Shown: positions 29,361 to 38,971 of the stretch, piece after piece
Position numbering within the stretch: the first letter of the stretch is position 1
How the letters are laid out: each line of letters begins with the position of its first letter
Source of the DNA: Methylobacillus gramineus
GTDB taxonomy: Bacteria; Pseudomonadota; Gammaproteobacteria; Burkholderiales; Methylophilaceae
NCBI RefSeq assembly: GCF_020532675.1
Contig: NZ_JAJAVE010000001.1
Coordinates: 1,240,001-1,304,000, forward strand
Direction: 5' to 3'
Length of the DNA: 64,000 nucleotides
Notes under the pieces: model-generated
What the model was told of the DNA's origin: nothing
The model's database searches: none
Seen by the model: the letters and a program-made list of their open reading frames with translations, nothing else
Position numbers and translations under genes: made by a program

Positions 29361-31313
29361 ATGAGCAAGCAGATATCCTCTTTTCCTGGCAGTTTTTTCT
29401 CCCGCATGATGACCGCAGCCCTGGCTGGCCTGATCTGGCTGGGTACTACCCACAGTGCGGTTGCCGTCACCAATGACGAAAAAGCACAAACTGCCGTGCA
29501 TATGCTGGACTATGTCAGCGTGGATTACCCGACCTTTGTTCAGGATGGCACAGTACTCAATCCAGATGAATATGAAGAGCAACTGGAGTTTGCTACCCAG
29601 TCTGCCACTTTGCTGGGCGAGCTGCCAGCCACACCGCAACAGCCTCAATTGCTGGCACAGGCAGCGCAGCTCCAGGCATTGATCAAGGCCAAGAAGGAAG
29701 GTGCGGAAGTTGCGGCAGCCGCCAATAATCTGCGTCTGGCTGTGATTCAGGCTTACAAGTTGACCGTTACACCCAAGGATGTACCCGATCTCAATCGTGG
29801 CGCTCAGTTATTTGGCGCAACCTGTGCTGCCTGCCATGGCGCGACAGGGCACGGGGATGGCCCTCTGGCAAAAGGCCTGGAGCCTGAGCCTAGCAACTTT
29901 CACGACGAAGACCGCATGCGCATGCGCAGTATTTACGGTCTTTACAACACCATTACCCTGGGCGTCAGTGGCACGCCTATGCAGCCCTATAGCCAACTAC
30001 CTGAAAATGATCGCTGGAGCCTGGCATTCTATGTCAGCACTTTGCGAGCCAACCCTGAGCAGCAAGCTCAAGGAGAAAGCCTATGGCAACAGGGCACAGG
30101 TAAACATGAGTTTAGCAGCCTGAAAGACCTGGTGATGCATGCTCCTGCCGAGATTGAAGTCAAAGGTGCGGGACTGGGCACCGTCCAGACTTACCTGACA
30201 GCGCATCCAGAAGCCATCAGAAGCGCCGCGCCAAGCCCGCTCGTTGTCACGCGTAGCAAGCTGGCAGAGACCTTGCAGGCCTATGAAAAAGGTGATCGTG
30301 ACAGCGCACGCCAACTTGCCATCAGCGCCTATCTTGAAGGCTTTGAGCTGGTAGAGAACAGCCTGAACAATGTGGACAAGGACCTGCGTAGCGAGGTCGA
30401 ACGTGAAATGATGGATTTGCGCGCCGCCATTGCCAAGGGAGTCAGTCCTGAGGCATTGTCAGCACAGATAGACAGCATCACGAAACTACTGGATGCAGCG
30501 GATGAAAAGCTGGGTTCAGGCAGCCTGAGTGGCACCACCGCATTCATCAGTTCGTTGCTCATCCTGCTGAGAGAAGGTCTGGAAGCGATTCTTGTACTGG
30601 CAGCACTGAGTGCATTCATCAGCAAAACCGGTCGACGTGATGCCCTGCCCTATTTCCATCTGGGCTGGATCTTTGCCATCCTGCTCGGTGGTGTCACCTG
30701 GTATGTGGCAAGCTACCTGCTGACGATTTCCGGCGCAGGCCGTGAAATGACCGAAGGTATTACTGCGCTGGTTGCCTCCGCCATGTTGCTCTATGTCGGT
30801 TACTGGCTGCATAGCAAGTCACATGCCCATGCCTGGCAGAAATTTATCAGTACCCAGGTCACCGCAGCCCTGGACAAGCGCACCTGGTGGGCCATTGCTG
30901 GCCTTTCCTTTCTCGCCGTCTACCGCGAACTGTTTGAAGTCATCCTGTTTTACGAAGCCCTGTGGGCACAGACTGGTAGCAACGGTCAAACTGCAGTGAT
31001 TGCCGGGATTGTGACTGCTGCCGTATTACTGGCTATCCTGACCTGGGTAATCCTGAAATACAGTGTGCGACTGCCATTAGGTAAATTCTTCGCTGCCACC
31101 GCCGGTCTGCTTGCCTTGCTCGCTGTGATTTTTGCCGGTAACGGTATTGCCGCTCTGCAAGAAGCAGGCGTGTTGACTGCCGACCGCATCAACTTCATTA
31201 CCGTGCCACTGCTGGGTATATTCCCAACCATACAAACACTGGCCGCCCAAGGTATTGCACTTGCTTTGGTGTTTGCAGGCATGCTGGCAACGCGTAGCCA
31301 GGAGAAGCACTAG
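29361..31313 (+). CDS. FTR1 family iron permease fused to a cytochrome c domain
   Basis: A 650-residue fusion. After a signal segment, a periplasmic part contains one haem c site, CAACH, near 155 (LFGATCAACHGATGHGDGPLA). The C-terminal ~260 residues are a seven-helix FTR1 iron permease with both iron-binding REXXE motifs: REGLE near 403 and RELFE near 522. FTR1 permeases take up iron; the attached cytochrome suggests that iron redox chemistry or electron transfer is built in. The ATG was chosen over a TTG eleven codons earlier. TATAAT lies about 50 nt upstream, inside the M61 gene end, without a clear -35 box. Confidence 0.93.
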   Translation: MSKQISSFPGSFFSRMMTAALAGLIWLGTTHSAVAVTNDEKAQTAVHMLDYVSVDYPTFVQDGTVLNPDEYEEQLEFATQSATLLGELPATPQQPQLLAQAAQLQALIKAKKEGAEVAAAANNLRLAVIQAYKLTVTPKDVPDLNRGAQLFGATCAACHGATGHGDGPLAKGLEPEPSNFHDEDRMRMRSIYGLYNTITLGVSGTPMQPYSQLPENDRWSLAFYVSTLRANPEQQAQGESLWQQGTGKHEFSSLKDLVMHAPAEIEVKGAGLGTVQTYLTAHPEAIRSAAPSPLVVTRSKLAETLQAYEKGDRDSARQLAISAYLEGFELVENSLNNVDKDLRSEVEREMMDLRAAIAKGVSPEALSAQIDSITKLLDAADEKLGSGSLSGTTAFISSLLILLREGLEAILVLAALSAFISKTGRRDALPYFHLGWIFAILLGGVTWYVASYLLTISGAGREMTEGITALVASAMLLYVGYWLHSKSHAHAWQKFISTQVTAALDKRTWWAIAGLSFLAVYRELFEVILFYEALWAQTGSNGQTAVIAGIVTAAVLLAILTWVILKYSVRLPLGKFFAATAGLLALLAVIFAGNGIAALQEAGVLTADRINFITVPLLGIFPTIQTLAAQGIALALVFAGMLATRSQEKH

Positions 31314-31345
31314 TCAACTTAGTCAACTCACCTCACTCATGAGCA

Positions 31346-31377
31346 ATAAAAAGCCCGGCGATGCCGGGCTTTTTATT
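31346..31377. terminator. Bidirectional rho-independent terminator
   Basis: AAAAAGCCCGGC, a 3-nt loop and GCCGGGCTTTTT, between the convergent FTR1 and VOC genes. Both strands have a good T-run. Confidence 0.92.
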
Positions 31378-31402
31378 GGAAAAAACAATATGGCTTAACG
31401 GA

Positions 31403-31777
31403 TTATCTCACCGCAGAAAATTCCAGCGCATTGCCATCAGGATCACGGCAGAACAAGGCCGCACGTCCGGACATACTCATGCTGTACTCGATCCCGGCTT
31501 GATCAAAGGCTTGCTTGATCTGCATCACATCTTCTACCGCAAATGCAACATGGTGATCCCGCCCACCATGCTTGGGATGGATCACCTCGGTATAAGGATT
31601 GGGCACCACCATCAAATGTAATTGATTGATGCCAATGTCATACCAGACTCCCTCAAAGCTCAGCTCAGGACGTGCATCGCTAGGAACCAAGCCAAGCAGG
31701 CCCTCATAAAATGCACGGGATTGTTTGATATCCGACACAATCAGGCCGGTATGCAACATTTGATTGATTTTGATCAT
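31403..31777 (-). CDS. VOC superfamily (glyoxalase-fold) protein
   Basis: A 124-residue vicinal-oxygen-chelate protein. Its two beta-alpha modules include 'MLHTGLIVSDIKQSRAFYEGLLGLVP', 'NQLHLMVVPNP', 'GRDHHVAFAVEDVMQIKQAFDQ' and 'RAALFCRDPDGNALEFSAV', giving His and Glu metal ligands. Glyoxalase, dioxygenase or resistance functions are all possible; none can be chosen. The ATG at 31777 replaces a longer reading frame whose extra N-terminus is unlike the family. Confidence 0.88.
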   Translation of the reverse strand: MIKINQMLHTGLIVSDIKQSRAFYEGLLGLVPSDARPELSFEGVWYDIGINQLHLMVVPNPYTEVIHPKHGGRDHHVAFAVEDVMQIKQAFDQAGIEYSMSMSGRAALFCRDPDGNALEFSAVR

Positions 31778-31812
31778 ATTCTGCTCCAGGCACTCCTTAC
31801 ACTGCCGCCGCG

Positions 31813-32157
31813 CTATACCGTGCGGAACATAAAATATACGGCACCGACCAGGCACAAGCCGGCCCAGAGGAAATCCAGCTTGATCGGTTGATGCATGTAA
31901 AATATGGCGAAAGGCAGGAATACCGACAGCGAGATGACTTCCTGCAGTATCTTGAGCTGCGCCAGCGACATCGCGGTATAACCTATCCGGTTAGCAGGCA
32001 CCTGGAACATATACTCCAGCAAGGCAATACCCCAACTCAGAAAAGCCGCGATATACCAGGGCTTGTCATTCAGGTTGCGCAAATGTGCATACCAGGCAAA
32101 CGTCATGAAAACGTTGGATACGCTCAACAACAAGACTGTCTTCAGGAAGACCGGCAT
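31813..32157 (-). CDS. DUF486 (DMT-like) membrane protein
   Basis: A 114-residue four-helix protein. 'LSVSNVFMTFAWYAHLRNLNDKPWYIAAFLSWGIALLEYMFQVPANRIGY' and 'LSVFLPFAIFYM' are DUF486 hallmarks, related to drug/metabolite transporters. Function is unknown. It lies between glnB and the VOC gene on the same strand. Confidence 0.9.
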   Translation of the reverse strand: MPVFLKTVLLLSVSNVFMTFAWYAHLRNLNDKPWYIAAFLSWGIALLEYMFQVPANRIGYTAMSLAQLKILQEVISLSVFLPFAIFYMHQPIKLDFLWAGLCLVGAVYFMFRTV

Positions 32158-32183
32158 AAGGGATGGGGCCCTGCCCAGTGAGA

Positions 32184-32525
<342 letters not shown>

Positions 32526-32563
32526 TTATTCCCTTCTCCTGTCAATTCTACCAAGCTTGATGA

Positions 32564-34171
32564 CTATCCATTAAACACAAACTTGCTGGTCAATGGATAG
32601 CGTCTGTCCTTGCCAAACCCGCGTTGGGTAATCCTGACTCCCACCGGCGCCTGGCGTCTCTTATATTCATTGCGGTCTATCAACGTTGTCACCCGCACCA
32701 CATCCTGCTCACGATACCCCATGGCAATAATTTCGGAACGGCTGTAATCATGCTCCACATAAGCCTCCATGATTGCATCCAGTACGGCATATTCAGGCAG
32801 GCTATCCTGGTCGGTCTGCCCATGCCTGAGCTCCGCAGAAGGCGGACGCATGATAATACGTTCCGGTATCACCGGAGAGATAGTATTACGATACTGTGCC
32901 AGGCGATAGACCAGTGTTTTAGGAATATCCTTCAGCAAGGCAAAACCGCCTGCCATGTCACCATACAGGGTGGAATATCCCACTGCGGTTTCGCTTTTAT
33001 TGCCTGTGGTCAGCACAATCGTGCCAAACTTGTTGGAGAGCGCCATCAACAAGGTGCCACGAATTCTCGCCTGCAGGTTTTCCTCGGTGGTATCAAAGGG
33101 CCGACCGGCAAACTCATCTGCCAGTGTCGTGCAGAACTGTTCAAACAACGGCGCGATCGCCATTTCGCTATATTTTACCTGCAAGCCTGTCGCCATCTTG
33201 CGTGCATCGTCCACACTCATGGACGCAGTAAACTCGGAAGGCATCATGATGGCATGGACTTTATCAGCACCCAGCGCATCCACAGCAATCGCCAGGGTCA
33301 GGGCAGAGTCTATGCCACCAGATAAGCCCAGCACCACCCCAGGAAAACCATTTTTCTGCACATAATCACGCAATCCCAGGCTCAAGGCCTGATACACCGA
33401 TTGCTCCATCGCAGGCACCGGGCTGACATCCGCTGCCCTAGGCCCAGCCTGATCAAATTCCACCAGCGCCAGCGTTTCTTCAAATGCAGGAAGCTGCTGG
33501 GTAATATGGCCTTCATCTGTCATCACAAAGGAAGCACCATCAAACACCAGTTCATCCTGACCGCCCACCATATTGGCGTAGATAATGGGTAAACCGTTTT
33601 CCTTGATGCGATCCCGCACGACCTGATACCGCTCATCCTGCTTGCTGATATGGTAAGGCGAGGCATTGAGCACCAAGATGATGTCAGCACCAGCCTCGCG
33701 GGCAAGTTTGGCAGGCTTGGGACCCCAGATATCAGCGCAAATGACAACGCCTATGTTGAGCCCTTCGTGTTCAAACACCAGCGCTTTATCGCCTTCACTG
33801 AAATAGCGCACCTCATCGAACACGCTATGATTGGGCAATAGCTGCTTGTGATAAGTCGCCAATACTTGCTTGCGGCGAAGGATAGAAGCTGCGTTATAGC
33901 AATTGCCCAGATATTTACGGGGATGGCCAACCACGACCGTCACACCCTCTGGTAGATCTTCAGCCAGTTGATACAAAGCCTGTTCGCAAGCCCGATTAAA
34001 GTCATCACGCAGCAATAGATCCTCAGGTGAATAACCGCTCAATCCAAGTTCAGGGCTAAGCAACAGGCTGGCACCAGCGGCTTGAGCCTGGACTGCATAC
34101 TGCAGGATTTTTGCACTATTACCCGACAGGTCACCCACGGTACAGTTGATTTGCGCAATGGCAATTTTCAT
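32564..34171 (-). CDS. nadE: Glutamine-dependent NAD+ synthase
   Basis: Two-domain enzyme, 535 residues. The N-terminal nitrilase-type glutaminase (MKIAIAQINCTVGDLSGN; ICADIWGPKPAKL with the catalytic Cys) supplies ammonia. The C-terminal synthase has the ATP pyrophosphatase loop GLSGGIDSALTLAIA near residue 285 and 'LTTGNKSETAVGYSTLYGDMAGGFALLKDI'. It converts deamido-NAD+ to NAD+. The start is one base from the stop of the ankyrin gene. Confidence 0.96.
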   Translation of the reverse strand: MKIAIAQINCTVGDLSGNSAKILQYAVQAQAAGASLLLSPELGLSGYSPEDLLLRDDFNRACEQALYQLAEDLPEGVTVVVGHPRKYLGNCYNAASILRRKQVLATYHKQLLPNHSVFDEVRYFSEGDKALVFEHEGLNIGVVICADIWGPKPAKLAREAGADIILVLNASPYHISKQDERYQVVRDRIKENGLPIIYANMVGGQDELVFDGASFVMTDEGHITQQLPAFEETLALVEFDQAGPRAADVSPVPAMEQSVYQALSLGLRDYVQKNGFPGVVLGLSGGIDSALTLAIAVDALGADKVHAIMMPSEFTASMSVDDARKMATGLQVKYSEMAIAPLFEQFCTTLADEFAGRPFDTTEENLQARIRGTLLMALSNKFGTIVLTTGNKSETAVGYSTLYGDMAGGFALLKDIPKTLVYRLAQYRNTISPVIPERIIMRPPSAELRHGQTDQDSLPEYAVLDAIMEAYVEHDYSRSEIIAMGYREQDVVRVTTLIDRNEYKRRQAPVGVRITQRGFGKDRRYPLTSKFVFNG

Positions 34172-35125
34172 TTAATAGCTACCGCCGGCATCCTTGATCA
34201 TCTGCACAATTTCCGGGCTCTTGCCTTTCAAGGCATACACCAGTGCCGTAAGACCATATTGATCCTTGACCTTCACGTTAGCACCACGATCCAGCAGCAA
34301 CCTGACCATCTCAGCATTGCCATTGCTCACGGCATACTGCAGGATGGGCGTGCCTTCGGAATCCCTATGGTTCACATCGGCGCCTCTCTCAATGAGGGCT
34401 TTGGCGGCCTCGGTGTTGGATTTTTTAACAGCCCAGGTCAGGGCAGTCCATTTGGTTTTATCTTGTACATCGGCTTTTGCACCACGATCCATCAGCAGCT
34501 TGATCGCATCGGTATTGCCTTCACGCGCCGCATACATCAATGAGGTTGAGCCAAAACGATCTCGTGCAGCAATATCGGCACCGTTATCAAGCAAGGTGGC
34601 AATAGTTGGCAAATCCCCGTTCTTGGCAGCGTACATGAGGATACTCTTGCCATCATCGCTCTTGCTGCTGGCATCAATACCATGCTGCACCAGTAACCCC
34701 ACCATTTCACTATACCCGGAGGTCGCCGCCATACCGAGTGCACTCCAGCCAGATTCATCGCGAACCTTGGCATCTGCCCCTTTTTCCAGCAAGACCTTGG
34801 CCGTTGCCACGAAGTTTTTCTTGGCAGCAAACATCAGGGCCGTCCAGCCACCAGCATCGGTAGCGTTCACATTAGCGCCCTTATCCAGCAATACCCTTGC
34901 CACGTCGGCTTTATCCTTGCGTGCTGCGTACATAAGCGCCGTGATGCCTTCAGCATCCTTGGTATTGGCATCTGCGCCGCTATTGAGCAGTGAAGTCACC
35001 GTGGCAACATCGCCCTTGGACGACACGGTCAATAGATAAGGCACTTGATCTCGTGCAACAGCCGACAGGGAAAATACCATCAGCAAGCTTGCACATAGCG
35101 TCAGGGCCTTGATATTACGCAACAT
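34172..35125 (-). CDS. Exported ankyrin-repeat protein
   Basis: A 317-residue protein with a Sec signal peptide (MLRNIKALTLCASLLMVFSLSAVA). Eight or nine ankyrin repeats of 33 residues follow, each with the 'G.TALMYAA..G....V..LL..GA' core. The protein is therefore a periplasmic binding scaffold; no catalytic domain is present and partners are unknown. The ATG gives the signal peptide; a longer frame upstream does not. A second exported ankyrin protein lies near 52.5 kb. Confidence 0.9.
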   Translation of the reverse strand: MLRNIKALTLCASLLMVFSLSAVARDQVPYLLTVSSKGDVATVTSLLNSGADANTKDAEGITALMYAARKDKADVARVLLDKGANVNATDAGGWTALMFAAKKNFVATAKVLLEKGADAKVRDESGWSALGMAATSGYSEMVGLLVQHGIDASSKSDDGKSILMYAAKNGDLPTIATLLDNGADIAARDRFGSTSLMYAAREGNTDAIKLLMDRGAKADVQDKTKWTALTWAVKKSNTEAAKALIERGADVNHRDSEGTPILQYAVSNGNAEMVRLLLDRGANVKVKDQYGLTALVYALKGKSPEIVQMIKDAGGSY

Positions 35126-35198
35126 AGAGAATCCCGTGGTCGTGATTTGTAAGAGTCTAACTTCCAATTAGCCTGCCCGCAGCCAAGCTGCAGTCCCG

Positions 35199-36077
35199 TT
35201 ATTGCTTGGCCTTGATGGCGGCCTGCACCGCTTCACCCAGCCCAGCCGGGGAACTTGCCACAATCACGCCAGCTTGTTCCAGCGCCCTGATCTTGTCTTC
35301 AGCACGGCCACTACCGCCGGAAATAATTGCCCCGGCATGCCCCATGCGCTTGCCTGTAGGGGCGGTCTGGCCAGCAATATAACCAGCCACTGGCTTGGTC
35401 ACATGGTGGCGAATATAATCTGCTGCGGCCTCTTCATCGCTGCCGCCAATTTCCCCGACCATGATAATGGCTTCGGTTTCAGGATCTGCCTCAAACAATG
35501 CCAGGCAGTCGATGAAATTCATCCCACGGATAGGGTCACCACCGATACCGACACAGGTAGACTGGCCCAGCCCCAATGCCGTGGTCTGATGCACCGCCTC
35601 ATAGGTTAATGTACCGGAACGCGAGACTATGCCTACCTTGCCACGCAGATGAATACTGCCAGGCATAATGCCTATCTTGCATTCATCCGGGGTGATCACT
35701 CCAGGGCAATTTGGCCCCACCAGGCGTGTACCGTTAGCCTTGAGTGCGGCCTTCACATTCAGCATATCCAGTACCGGGATACCTTCTGTAATACAGACAA
35801 TCAGTTCTATGCCTGCATCACAGGCTTCCAGGATGGAATCCGCCGCAAATGGTGGCGGCACGTAAATGACTGAGGCATTGGCCCCGGTTTCTGCCACGGC
35901 ATCGCGCATGGTATTGAAAACAGGCAAATCAAGATGGCGTTGACCGCCTTTGCCCGGCGTGACACCACCGACCATCTTGGTACCGTATGCCAGTGCCTGC
36001 TCTGAGTGGAATGTCCCCTGCTTGCCGGTAAATCCCTGGCACAGCACTTTTGTATTCTTGTTGACTAGAATTGCCAT
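35199..36077 (-). CDS. sucD: Succinyl-CoA ligase, alpha subunit
   Basis: Alpha subunit of succinyl-CoA synthetase, 292 residues. The CoA-binding start '[29 protein letters not shown]', '[15 protein letters not shown]', the tail of the fold, and the phosphorylated His in '[20 protein letters not shown]' are all present. With SucC it makes succinyl-CoA or ATP in the TCA cycle. Succinyl-CoA is also used by dapD in this window. It follows sucC by 4 nt. Confidence 0.96.
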   Translation of the reverse strand: MAILVNKNTKVLCQGFTGKQGTFHSEQALAYGTKMVGGVTPGKGGQRHLDLPVFNTMRDAVAETGANASVIYVPPPFAADSILEACDAGIELIVCITEGIPVLDMLNVKAALKANGTRLVGPNCPGVITPDECKIGIMPGSIHLRGKVGIVSRSGTLTYEAVHQTTALGLGQSTCVGIGGDPIRGMNFIDCLALFEADPETEAIIMVGEIGGSDEEAAADYIRHHVTKPVAGYIAGQTAPTGKRMGHAGAIISGGSGRAEDKIRALEQAGVIVASSPAGLGEAVQAAIKAKQ

Positions 36078-36081
36078 GTTT

Positions 36082-37245
36082 TTAAGCCTTTACTGCTGCA
36101 ACTGCCTGCTGGGCAGCGTCAGTCAGACCTGCAGCAGAGATAATCGATAAACCGCTCTCGCTCAACATCTTGCGACCAAGCTCGACATTGGTGCCTTCCA
36201 GGCGCACGACGACGGGAATCTGGATACCCACTTCCTTCACCGCGGTAATAATGCCTTCGGCGATGATATCGCAGCGCATGATGCCACCAAAGATATTGAC
36301 CAGAATGGCTTTAACGTTGGTATCGGCAAGAATAATCTTGAAGGCACGGGACACCGTACTGGCTGTGGCACCGCCACCTACATCGAGGAAGTTGGCAGGT
36401 GCGCCACCATGCAGCTTGATCAGGTCCATGGTGGCCATGGCCAGGCCAGCCCCATTCACCATACAGCCAATACTGCCATTGAGGGCAATATAATTGAGCC
36501 CTGCATTGTGGGCCTCGGCTTCCTTGGCATCGTCCTGGCTCCAGTCGCGCAGCTCTGCAAGATCACGACGGCGATAAAGCGCATTGTCATCCACACTGAT
36601 CTTGCAATCCAGGGCCACCAGGCCTCCTTCAGCAGTCACGACCAGCGGGTTGATTTCGAGCAAGGCAAGATCGTTCTCCTTGAACAAACGGTACAAGCCC
36701 TTGGCCAGCTTGGTAAACGCAGCCACTTGTTCGCCAACCAGACCCAACGCAAATGCAATATTACGTGCCTGGTAATCCACCAGGCCGTTCAAGGGATCAC
36801 AGACTTCCTGCAGAATTTTTTCCGGGCTGTGCTGGGCAATTTCCTCAATATCCATGCCACCAGCTTCGGATGCCACCAGCACCACGCGCTCCAGCGATCT
36901 ATCCACCAACATGGAGAGATAGAGCTCACGTGCAATCGGCAGGGTTTCCTCAACCAGCACTTTCTCGACAGGCTGACCATCCGGCGCATTCTGGTAAGTG
37001 ACCAGACGTTTGCCCAGCAGGCTGACGGCAACATCCTGGACTTCATCCAGGCTGCGTACCAGCTTGACCCCGCCTGACTTGCCACGACCGCCCGCATGCA
37101 CTTGGGCCTTGACTACCCATGCATTGCCTTCCAGGGCTCTTGCTGCTTCGACCGCAGCCTGGGCTGTTTCCGCCACCTGGCTACGTGGCACAGGCACTCC
37201 GTAACGCTGCAACAATTGCTTGGCCTGATACTCATGCAAATTCAT
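36082..37245 (-). CDS. sucC: Succinyl-CoA ligase, beta subunit
   Basis: ADP-forming beta subunit, 387 residues. It begins [21 protein letters not shown] and has an ATP-grasp domain ([19 protein letters not shown]) with '[30 protein letters not shown]' and the CoA-side '[30 protein letters not shown]'. The subunit resembles SucC more than malate thiokinase MtkA, so a serine-cycle role is unlikely. Confidence 0.96.
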   Translation of the reverse strand: MNLHEYQAKQLLQRYGVPVPRSQVAETAQAAVEAARALEGNAWVVKAQVHAGGRGKSGGVKLVRSLDEVQDVAVSLLGKRLVTYQNAPDGQPVEKVLVEETLPIARELYLSMLVDRSLERVVLVASEAGGMDIEEIAQHSPEKILQEVCDPLNGLVDYQARNIAFALGLVGEQVAAFTKLAKGLYRLFKENDLALLEINPLVVTAEGGLVALDCKISVDDNALYRRRDLAELRDWSQDDAKEAEAHNAGLNYIALNGSIGCMVNGAGLAMATMDLIKLHGGAPANFLDVGGGATASTVSRAFKIILADTNVKAILVNIFGGIMRCDIIAEGIITAVKEVGIQIPVVVRLEGTNVELGRKMLSESGLSIISAAGLTDAAQQAVAAVKA

Positions 37246-37403
37246 GTCTGTACTTTTAATGATTGGCTAATAGCGTATTTTCTCGCAAAACCGTGTAATA
37301 CGCCAGAGAATAGGCCTGCTGCCTTGATTGCATCACCTAAATAATGCAGCAAAGCCAGGTGTATAATTTGCGCTTGCCTCATTCTCATAGATAAAATTCA
37401 TTT

Positions 37404-38276
37404 ATGCGCCTCGTTATCCAGGGTTTGTCCATTAGCTACCAGCAGCTCACCCACATTCACCAATTAAGCAGTCGCCATCACCAGCAATTCATCCAGATTG
37501 CCGAACATGCCTACTACCTCCCCAACCAACAGGAAATCCCCCTGGAGGTAAAAGCCTTCTGCGACCAGCAGAGCCTGGATGTTGCCTTGGTCAATGATCA
37601 GCATACGCTGCACAATCTAGGTCTGGCCGTCATGGACATGGACTCGACCCTGATCACCATTGAGTGCATAGACGAGATTGCCGACATGCAAGGCCTCAAG
37701 CCTCAAGTCGCCGCCATCACTGAAAGTTCCATGCGCGGCGAGATCGAATTTGCCGAAAGCCTGCGCCGCCGTGTAGCCCTGTTGCAAGGCCTTGAGGCTA
37801 CCGCTTTGCAACGCGTGCTGGATGAGCGCCTGCAATTGACCCCGGGCGCGCAAGCCTGGATCAAGGCCTGCAAGGAAAACAATATCAAGACCATGCTGGT
37901 ATCCGGCGGCTTTGACTTCTTTGCTGATCGCGTCAAGGACATGCTGGGACTCACCGTTGCCAAGGCGAATGCACTGGAAATTATCGACGGAAAATTGACT
38001 GGCCGCCTGCTGGGTGACATTGTCGATGCACAATCTAAAGCAGATTATCTGGAACGCTTCCGCCAGGAATTGGGTCTGAGGCAGGATCAGGTAGTCGCGA
38101 TTGGCGACGGAGCCAATGATTTACGCATGATGGCAGCAGCTGGTTCAGGCGTGGCCTACCATGCCAAGCCTGTGGTACAGCAACAAGCCACCTATGCACT
38201 TAACCACGTTAACCTGGAAGGGCTGGTCAACCTGTTTACCCCAGTGACGGCCAGTTCCGCACACTCTTGTCATTAA
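37404..38276 (+). CDS. serB: Phosphoserine phosphatase
   Basis: HAD phosphatase that makes L-serine from phosphoserine, 290 residues. After a ~75-residue N-terminal domain the motifs are MDMDSTLITIECIDEIAD (motif I), 'MLVSGGFDFFADRV' (motif II), and 'VVAIGDGANDLRMMAAAGSGVAYHAKP' (motif III). TATAAT lies about 40 nt before the ATG, in the divergent gap shared with sucC. Serine is a key C1 acceptor in many methylotrophs, though here this is only context. Confidence 0.95.
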   Translation: MRLVIQGLSISYQQLTHIHQLSSRHHQQFIQIAEHAYYLPNQQEIPLEVKAFCDQQSLDVALVNDQHTLHNLGLAVMDMDSTLITIECIDEIADMQGLKPQVAAITESSMRGEIEFAESLRRRVALLQGLEATALQRVLDERLQLTPGAQAWIKACKENNIKTMLVSGGFDFFADRVKDMLGLTVAKANALEIIDGKLTGRLLGDIVDAQSKADYLERFRQELGLRQDQVVAIGDGANDLRMMAAAGSGVAYHAKPVVQQQATYALNHVNLEGLVNLFTPVTASSAHSCH

Positions 38277-38287
38277 GGAATATGCAT

Positions 38288-38848
38288 ATGTTATCCAAGC
38301 GTTTTATTCACCTCTTTACCATGGTACTGCTCATGCTCGGCTCACTGCATGCCGTGGCGCAACCGCTGGCTGAGATCAAGACCAACCAGGGTACGATTGT
38401 GGTGGATCTCAACAGTGAAAAAGCGCCTAACTCCGTAGCCAATTTTGTGCGCTATGCCAAGGAAGGCCATTATGCCGGCACTATTTTCCATCGTGTCATT
38501 CCTGGCTTCATGATTCAGGGTGGTGGCATGGACACCAACCTGGAACTCAAACCCACCCACGCCCCTATCAAAAATGAAGCCGACAATGGCCTCACCAATA
38601 TGACAGGCACCATCGCCATGGCACGTACAGGCGACCCCCACTCAGCCAGTGACCAGTTTTTTATCAACGTTGCCAACAATGCATCGCTCAACTTTTCTGA
38701 ACGCTCGGATACTGGCTGGGGCTATACCGTATTTGGCCGCGTGATCCATGGCATGGACGTGGTACAACGTATTGCCCTGATGCCAACCGATGGCGGCGAC
38801 ATTCCCTTCCAGAATATCGTCATTGAGTCAGTCACCATCAAGGAATAA
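38288..38848 (+). CDS. Periplasmic cyclophilin-type peptidyl-prolyl isomerase
   Basis: Exported cyclophilin, 186 residues. The signal peptide ends in HAVA (MLSKRFIHLFTMVLLMLGSLHAVA). The core has 'GTIVVDLNSEKAPNSVANFVRYAKEGHYAGTIFHRVIPGFMIQGGG' and 'GTIAMARTGDPHSASDQFFINVANNASLNF', with the catalytic Arg in FHRVIPGF. AAGGA is spaced 8 nt from this ATG but only 2 nt from the ATG two codons earlier, which decides the start. Confidence 0.93.
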   Translation: MLSKRFIHLFTMVLLMLGSLHAVAQPLAEIKTNQGTIVVDLNSEKAPNSVANFVRYAKEGHYAGTIFHRVIPGFMIQGGGMDTNLELKPTHAPIKNEADNGLTNMTGTIAMARTGDPHSASDQFFINVANNASLNFSERSDTGWGYTVFGRVIHGMDVVQRIALMPTDGGDIPFQNIVIESVTIKE

Positions 38849-38859
38849 AACCCGCAGGC

Positions 38860-38893
38860 AAAAAAAAGCCCGACATATGGAAAGCATGTCGGG
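38860..38893 (-). terminator. Rho-independent terminator of xoxF
   Basis: On the minus strand GCCCGACAT, an 8-nt loop and ATGTCGGGC form a perfect stem followed by seven or more T. It lies about 80 nt past the xoxF stop. There is no T-run on the plus strand. Confidence 0.85.
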
Positions 38894-38971
38894 CCAAAGA
38901 CTCAATCATTAGACTCGGAGATGAGCAAGAATGAGTCGAGGAGATGATTCGTCAATGAATCCTTACTGTAC

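Noticed and set aside
35199-37245. Malate thiokinase (mtkAB) of the serine cycle
   Set aside because: Both subunits resemble SucC/SucD more closely, and no other serine-cycle genes are nearby.
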